A DNA stretch of 64,000 nucleotides, taken from FEN-1297 sp963710735 (GTDB lineage: Bacteria; Bacteroidota; Ignavibacteria; Ignavibacteriales; Ignavibacteriaceae). The notes beneath the pieces are model-generated. The model had not been told where the DNA came from and did not search any database. It saw only the letters and a list, made by a program, of their open reading frames with translations. Position numbers and translations under genes: made by a program. Shown piece after piece: positions 63,078 through 64,000 of this stretch (position 1 is its first letter; each line of letters starts with the position of its first letter). Location of the stretch: the NCBI GenBank assembly GCA_963710735.1, contig CAVQBN010000005.1, positions 62,001 to 126,000 on the forward strand, given 5' to 3'.

Positions 63078-64000
63078 GAACTACTTAAAAAATTTACTGT
63101 TAAGACTGCTTTTGTTTTTTAATCAGGCAAAAGGTAATCATTTAAAAAATACCGGCAATGACCAGGAAAAAATTTTATTTATCAGGCTGAATAGAATTGG
63201 CGATGCTCTGGTTGTTACTCCCCTCTTACATGAAGTAAAGAAGAATATAAAAGCTAAAATTTATCTTCTTGCGGATAAAAAGAATTACATGGCTTTCAAT
63301 AACAATCCGGATATAGATGAACTTTTGATTTTCAATAAAGGCATTAAAGGTTTTTTTGAAGTTCGTAAATTGGTTAGAAATGAAGGAATAAATACCATTG
63401 TAGACCTTCACGATGATGTTTCTACAACAGTGAGTTTTTTAGTTGCTTTAACGAAAGCACCGAATAAATTTGCATTGGAAAAGGAAAATAAAAATATTTA
63501 TACGAAAACAGTAAAGAAATTAGATTCGTCAAAATTCCATGTTGTGGATCGAATTTTAGAATTAGCAAAACTATTTAATATAAAACCGGATAAAACTTCA
63601 GCTAATATTCATTATAACCCACAAAAGGAATCATTTCAAAAAGTTGATGAATATTTTTCAAAAGCATTCGTTCAAAATAAATTTCTAATTGGAATAAACA
63701 TTTCAGCCGGCAGCAAAGCAAGGTTCTGGGGAATTGAGAATTATAAAAGGATTGTTGACTTTTTATCAAATTTAGATGTTCACACAATACTATTATGTTC
63801 GCCCAGCGATATAGAAGATGCTAAACAAATTGCAGAAGATAAATGCAAAATATTTTATTCCGAAAAATATGATGAATTTGCGGCAATGATATCAAAATTA
63901 AATTTTTTGATAACTCCGGATACAGCGGCTGTCCACTTAGCTTCGGCATTTGAGATTCCGGTTTTTGGTATTTACGTTAAATATAAAACCAACGATATGA
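63064..64000 (+). CDS. Second GT9 heptosyltransferase-like gene, cut by window edge
   Basis: Begins at ATG 63064, inside the end of the previous GT9 gene. About 312 residues are visible without a stop. LFIRLNRIGDALVVTPLLHE is the GT9 opening. Then DLHDDVSTT, GINISAGSKARFWGIENYKR (phosphate-binding GSxxxxW) and ITPDTAAVHLASAFEIPVFG (donor motif) follow. The C-terminal end lies outside. Sequence differs clearly from its neighbour, so this is a paralogue with its own specificity, not a duplication. Confidence 0.9.
   Translation, partial: MKAIENYLKNLLLRLLLFFNQAKGNHLKNTGNDQEKILFIRLNRIGDALVVTPLLHEVKKNIKAKIYLLADKKNYMAFNNNPDIDELLIFNKGIKGFFEVRKLVRNEGINTIVDLHDDVSTTVSFLVALTKAPNKFALEKENKNIYTKTVKKLDSSKFHVVDRILELAKLFNIKPDKTSANIHYNPQKESFQKVDEYFSKAFVQNKFLIGINISAGSKARFWGIENYKRIVDFLSNLDVHTILLCSPSDIEDAKQIAEDKCKIFYSEKYDEFAAMISKLNFLITPDTAAVHLASAFEIPVFGIYVKYKTNDM

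Noticed and set aside
1..64000. CRISPR array or insertion sequence
   Set aside because: No regularly spaced repeats, Cas-like genes, transposase motifs or terminal inverted repeats were seen on either strand.

Overview
The window is AT-rich bacterial chromosome, most likely from an Ignavibacteria-type member of the Bacteroidota/Chlorobiota (FCB) group. The evidence is a type IX secretion C-terminal sorting tail with the NYPNPFNP signature at 44.2-46.5 kb, promoters that fit the Bacteroidetes TTG-N19/20-TAnnTTTG pattern, a Bacteroidetes-type GlmU-like bifunctional protein, an acetyl-blocked diaminopimelate operon and a type IV filament cluster with short MGQQQ-type pilins. No phage, integrase, transposase or CRISPR array was seen.

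Layout. 1-3.5 kb (minus): parA-parB, a DUF5683 protein, a zinc-ribbon YIP1-like membrane protein and the start of argD. 3.7-7.5 kb (minus): metallo-hydrolase, CHAD protein, GT2 glycosyltransferase, diadenylate cyclase cdaA, folP. 7.6-10.3 kb (minus): nagA, a frameshifted rpe and a kinase-less PASTA protein. 10.5-16.2 kb (plus): POT peptide transporter, a frameshifted rqcH, a GlmU-like gene and nagB. With nagA these give an amino-sugar salvage/UDP-GlcNAc theme. 16.7-21.3 kb (minus): a complete dapA-dapB-dapH-lysC-dapL lysine/DAP operon. 21.7-23.4 kb: an NtrC-type response regulator whose partner kinase survives only as a decayed remnant.

24-37.3 kb (minus) is one long type IV pilus / type II secretion-like operon: pilin-like proteins, PilC, PilB, PilT, a PilM-PilN fusion, a PilO-PilP-like protein, a secretin, an Ig-domain lipoprotein and a small membrane protein. 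From about 30.37 to 37.05 kb it carries a dense run of single-base indels, mostly in homopolymers, that break every gene. The genes on both sides are intact. This is either a poorly polished stretch of assembly or a very recently decaying locus. The pilin-like proteins share an odd minimal N-terminus with no canonical leader and no Glu5.

37.5-42.6 kb: a CheW-like protein, a MORN-repeat lipoprotein, a tRNA-Arg(ACG) whose T-arm carries a 14-base tandem duplication, a second degenerate tRNA tail, and a TetR-TSUP exporter-porin-FmdE operon with palindromic operators. 42.7-52.6 kb holds a split arsenic resistance island: arsR-arsM first, then a secreted family-10 glycosidase-like protein and a group of very small membrane proteins, then arsR-arsC-redoxin-acr3-permease. 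52.6-53.5 kb: a fluoride riboswitch that appears to gate the Shine-Dalgarno site of crcB, followed by a DUF190 gene. 53.5-64 kb: Kup potassium transporter, a sodium-dependent symporter, an APC permease, polA and two GT9 heptosyltransferase-like genes, the last cut by the window edge.
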